From Leifsonia shinshuensis (lineage in GTDB: Bacteria > Actinomycetota > Actinomycetes > Actinomycetales > Microbacteriaceae), in contig NZ_CP043641.1 of NCBI RefSeq assembly GCF_014217625.1, positions 186,001 through 250,000 of the forward strand: a stretch of DNA of 64,000 bases. Reading direction: 5' to 3'. The notes under the pieces are model-generated. The model was not told where the DNA came from. It did no database searches and worked only from the letters and a program-made list of their open reading frames with translations. Shown in pieces: positions 61,624 to 64,000 of this stretch; the stretch's first letter is position 1, and each line of letters starts with the position of its first letter. Position numbers and translations under genes: made by a program.

Positions 61624-64000
61624 ATGTTCCGTAAGATCCTCGTTGCCAACCGCGGTGAAATCGCCATCAGGGCCTTCCGCGCCGCCTACGAACTGGGCGC
61701 CGCCACGGTCGCCGTCTTCCCCTACGAAGACCGCAACTCGATGCACCGGCTGAAGGCGGACGAGGCCTACCAGATCGGGGAGCCGGGCCACCCGGTGCGC
61801 GCCTACCTGGATGTCCAGGAGATCATCAGGGTCGCCCAGGAGTCCGGCGCCGACGCGATCTACCCGGGCTACGGCTTCCTCTCCGAGAACCCGGAGCTCG
61901 CCGAGGCCGCCCGAGCCGCGGGCATCGCGTTCATCGGCCCGCGCGCCGAAGTGCTCGAGATGGCCGGCAACAAGGTGACGGCGAAGGAGCACGCGATCGC
62001 CGCGGGCGTCCCCGTCCTCAAGTCCACTCCGCCGTCGCGCGACATCGAGGAGCTGCTGGCCGGCGCCGACGCCATCGGCTTCCCGATCTTCGCCAAGGCG
62101 GTCGCCGGCGGCGGCGGCCGCGGCATGCGCCGGGTCGCCCGCAAGGAGGACCTGCGCGCGGCGCTCGAGGAGGCCATGCGCGAAGCCGACAGCGCGTTCG
62201 GCGACCCGACCATGTTCCTGGAGCAGGCCGTCCTGCGGCCCCGCCACATCGAGGTGCAGATCCTCGCGGACGGCCAGGGCGACACCATCCACCTGTTCGA
62301 GCGCGACTGCTCGGTGCAGCGCCGCCACCAGAAGGTGGTCGAGATCGCGCCGGCTCCGAACCTGTCGGACGAGATCCGCCAGTCGCTCTACCGCGACGCC
62401 ATCGCCTTCGCGAAGTCGATCGGCTACGAGAACGCGGGAACGGTCGAGTTCCTCCTCGACACCGCGGGCGACCGTGCGGGTGAGCACGTCTTCATCGAGA
62501 TGAACCCGCGCATCCAGGTGGAGCACACGGTCACCGAGGAGATCACCGACGTCGACCTGGTGCAGTCGCAGATCCGCATCGCGGCGGGGGAGACCCTCGC
62601 CGACCTCGGCCTCAGCCAGGACTCGGTGCAGATGCGCGGCGCCGCCCTCCAGTGCCGCATCACCACCGAGGACCCGACCGCCGGCTTCCGCCCCGACACC
62701 GGCAAGATCACGACCTACCGCTCGCCGGGCGGCGCCGGCATCCGCCTGGACGGCGGCACGATCAACCCGGGCGCCCAGATCAGCCCGCACTTCGACTCGA
62801 TGCTGGCCAAGCTCATCACGCGCGGCCGCGACTTCCCGGCCGCTGTGCTGCGCGCGCGGCGCGCGCTGGCCGAGTTCCGCGTCCGCGGCGTCGCCACGAA
62901 CATCCCGTTCCTGCAGGCGGTCATGGAGGACCCGGACTTCATCGCCGGAAACGTCTCCACCTCCTTCATCGAGGAGCGGCCGGAGCTGTTCAAGGGCCGG
63001 GAGTCCAAGGACCGCGGCACCAAGGTGCTCAACTGGCTGGCCGACGTGACCGTCAACCAGCCGAACGGCCCGCGCCCCGAGGTCGCCGACCCGGTGGAGA
63101 AGCTCCCGCACCTCGACCTGAGCGTCCCCGCTCCGGCCGGCTCGCGGCAGAAGCTCCTCGAGCTCGGCCCGAAGGGCTTCGCCGACGCGCTGCGCGCCCA
63201 GACCGCCCTCGCGGTCACTGAGACCACCTTCCGCGACGCGCACCAGTCGCTGCTCGCGACGCGCGTGCGCACCAAGGACCTCCTCGCCGTCGCGCCCTAC
63301 GTCGCCCGGCTCACCCCCGAGCTGCTCTCGGTGGAGGCCTGGGGAGGCGCGACCTACGACGTCGCGCTGCGCTTCCTGGGCGAGGACCCGTGGGAGCGGC
63401 TCGCCGCCCTGCGCGAGGCGCTGCCGAACATCAACATCCAGATGCTGCTGCGCGGCCGCAACACGGTCGGCTACACGCCGTACCCGACGCAGGTGACCGA
63501 CGCGTTCGTGCGCGAGGCCGCCGCGACCGGTGTGGACATCTTCCGCATCTTCGACGCCCTCAACGACGTGTCGCAGATGCGCCCCGCCATCGAGTCGGTG
63601 CTCGCCACCGGCAGCTCCATCGCGGAGGTCGCGGTCTGCTATACCGCCGACCTGCTCGACCCGGCCGAGGAGCTCTACACCCTCGACTACTACCTGCGCC
63701 TCGCGGAGCAGATCGTGGAGTCCGGCGCGCACATCCTCGCGATCAAGGACATGGCCGGTCTGCTGCGCCCGGCCGCCGCCGAGAAGCTGGTTGGCGCGTT
63801 CCGCGAGCGGTTCGACCTCCCGGTCCACGTGCACACCCACGACACCCCGGGTGGCCAGCTCGCGACGCTGCTCGCGGCCTCGCGCGCGGGCGCCGACGCG
63901 GTCGACGTGGCAAGCGCCCCGATGGCGGGCACCACCAGCCAGCCGAGCGCCTCCGCCCTCGTCGCTGCCCTGGCCCACACCGAGCGCGACACCGGCATCT
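61624..64000 (+). CDS. pyc: Pyruvate carboxylase, 5' part
   Basis: Biotin enzyme that carboxylates pyruvate to oxaloacetate, refilling the TCA cycle. The window ends inside the gene after 792 codons. Visible: biotin-carboxylase domain from MFRKILVANRGEIAIRAFRA, with GYGFLSEN, ATP-grasp region GGGGRGMRRV and ERDCSVQRRHQKVVE; then the carboxyltransferase domain (ETTFRDAHQSLLATRVRTKDL; IKDMAGLLRPAAAEKLVGAFRERF). The biotinyl domain lies beyond the edge. AAGGT precedes the ATG. Confidence 0.96.
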   Translation, partial: MFRKILVANRGEIAIRAFRAAYELGAATVAVFPYEDRNSMHRLKADEAYQIGEPGHPVRAYLDVQEIIRVAQESGADAIYPGYGFLSENPELAEAARAAGIAFIGPRAEVLEMAGNKVTAKEHAIAAGVPVLKSTPPSRDIEELLAGADAIGFPIFAKAVAGGGGRGMRRVARKEDLRAALEEAMREADSAFGDPTMFLEQAVLRPRHIEVQILADGQGDTIHLFERDCSVQRRHQKVVEIAPAPNLSDEIRQSLYRDAIAFAKSIGYENAGTVEFLLDTAGDRAGEHVFIEMNPRIQVEHTVTEEITDVDLVQSQIRIAAGETLADLGLSQDSVQMRGAALQCRITTEDPTAGFRPDTGKITTYRSPGGAGIRLDGGTINPGAQISPHFDSMLAKLITRGRDFPAAVLRARRALAEFRVRGVATNIPFLQAVMEDPDFIAGNVSTSFIEERPELFKGRESKDRGTKVLNWLADVTVNQPNGPRPEVADPVEKLPHLDLSVPAPAGSRQKLLELGPKGFADALRAQTALAVTETTFRDAHQSLLATRVRTKDLLAVAPYVARLTPELLSVEAWGGATYDVALRFLGEDPWERLAALREALPNINIQMLLRGRNTVGYTPYPTQVTDAFVREAAATGVDIFRIFDALNDVSQMRPAIESVLATGSSIAEVAVCYTADLLDPAEELYTLDYYLRLAEQIVESGAHILAIKDMAGLLRPAAAEKLVGAFRERFDLPVHVHTHDTPGGQLATLLAASRAGADAVDVASAPMAGTTSQPSASALVAALAHTERDTGI

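Overview
This 64 kb window is high-GC chromosomal DNA, gene-dense on both strands. It has the conserved actinobacterial order ftsK-pgsA-cinA-clgR-DUF3046-recA-recX-miaB-miaA-dapF-hflX-lexA. A C50-carotenoid operon with heterodimeric lycopene cyclase subunits, a garA-ftsR block and a small protein of a type I associate with Microbacteriaceae point to that family, in the Leifsonia neighbourhood. This placement is inference from gene content. I see no rRNA, tRNA, insertion sequence, prophage or CRISPR array.

Layout. 1-10.2 kb: DNA translocase, phospholipid synthesis, ClgR-type regulator, recA-recX, tRNA modification (miaB-miaA), dapF, an rRNA-methyltransferase-like gene. 10.2-17.1 kb: hflX, a metF-metE operon, a zincin-fold protein, then lexA divergent from a LysM membrane protein with LexA boxes between. 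17.4-21.5 kb: hisC-hisB-hisH-hisA plus an SseB-like gene. 21.5-29 kb: MFS/LysR pair, small repair proteins, a 1173-residue nuclease-exonuclease-helicase, AraC and VOC proteins. 29-32.6 kb: a lower-GC segment with a small secreted protein, then a methionine ABC importer (metQ-metN-metI). 32.6-35.1 kb: two divergent citrate-synthase-family genes, one fused to a DNA-binding domain. 35-42.2 kb: glycolipid-binding-like protein, MFS exporter, then ligD divergent from ku-topoisomerase IB (end joining). 42.2-47.6 kb: MFS transporter, primary-like sigma factor, small proteins, SDR protein, MarR regulator. 47.7-53 kb: crtE-crtB-crtI-crtYe-crtYf-crtEb, every junction a 4-nt overlap. 53-58.6 kb: VOC, J-domain, DUF72, S4 and repeat proteins. 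58-64 kb: second CDP-alcohol phosphatidyltransferase, garA, ftsR, second MerR, ParA-like ATPase, and the 5' part of pyc.

Three patterns cross gene boundaries. (1) At least eleven genes carry a TANNNT hexamer ending exactly seven bases before the first base of the start codon, as expected for leaderless mRNAs. (2) The longer gaps between convergent genes contain inverted repeats, each with its own arm sequence, that look like bidirectional terminators. (3) Two genes (miaA and an MFS exporter) can only be completed at the N terminus if translation starts at a CTG inside a CTGA overlap with the upstream stop codon.

The most unusual local system is the divergent pair at 32.65-35.09 kb. It comprises a helix-turn-helix/citrate-synthase fusion whose usual second active-site histidine is glutamine, facing an intact citrate synthase across a short gap with a perfect palindrome. 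This suggests a metabolite-sensing autoregulator built on a citrate synthase fold.
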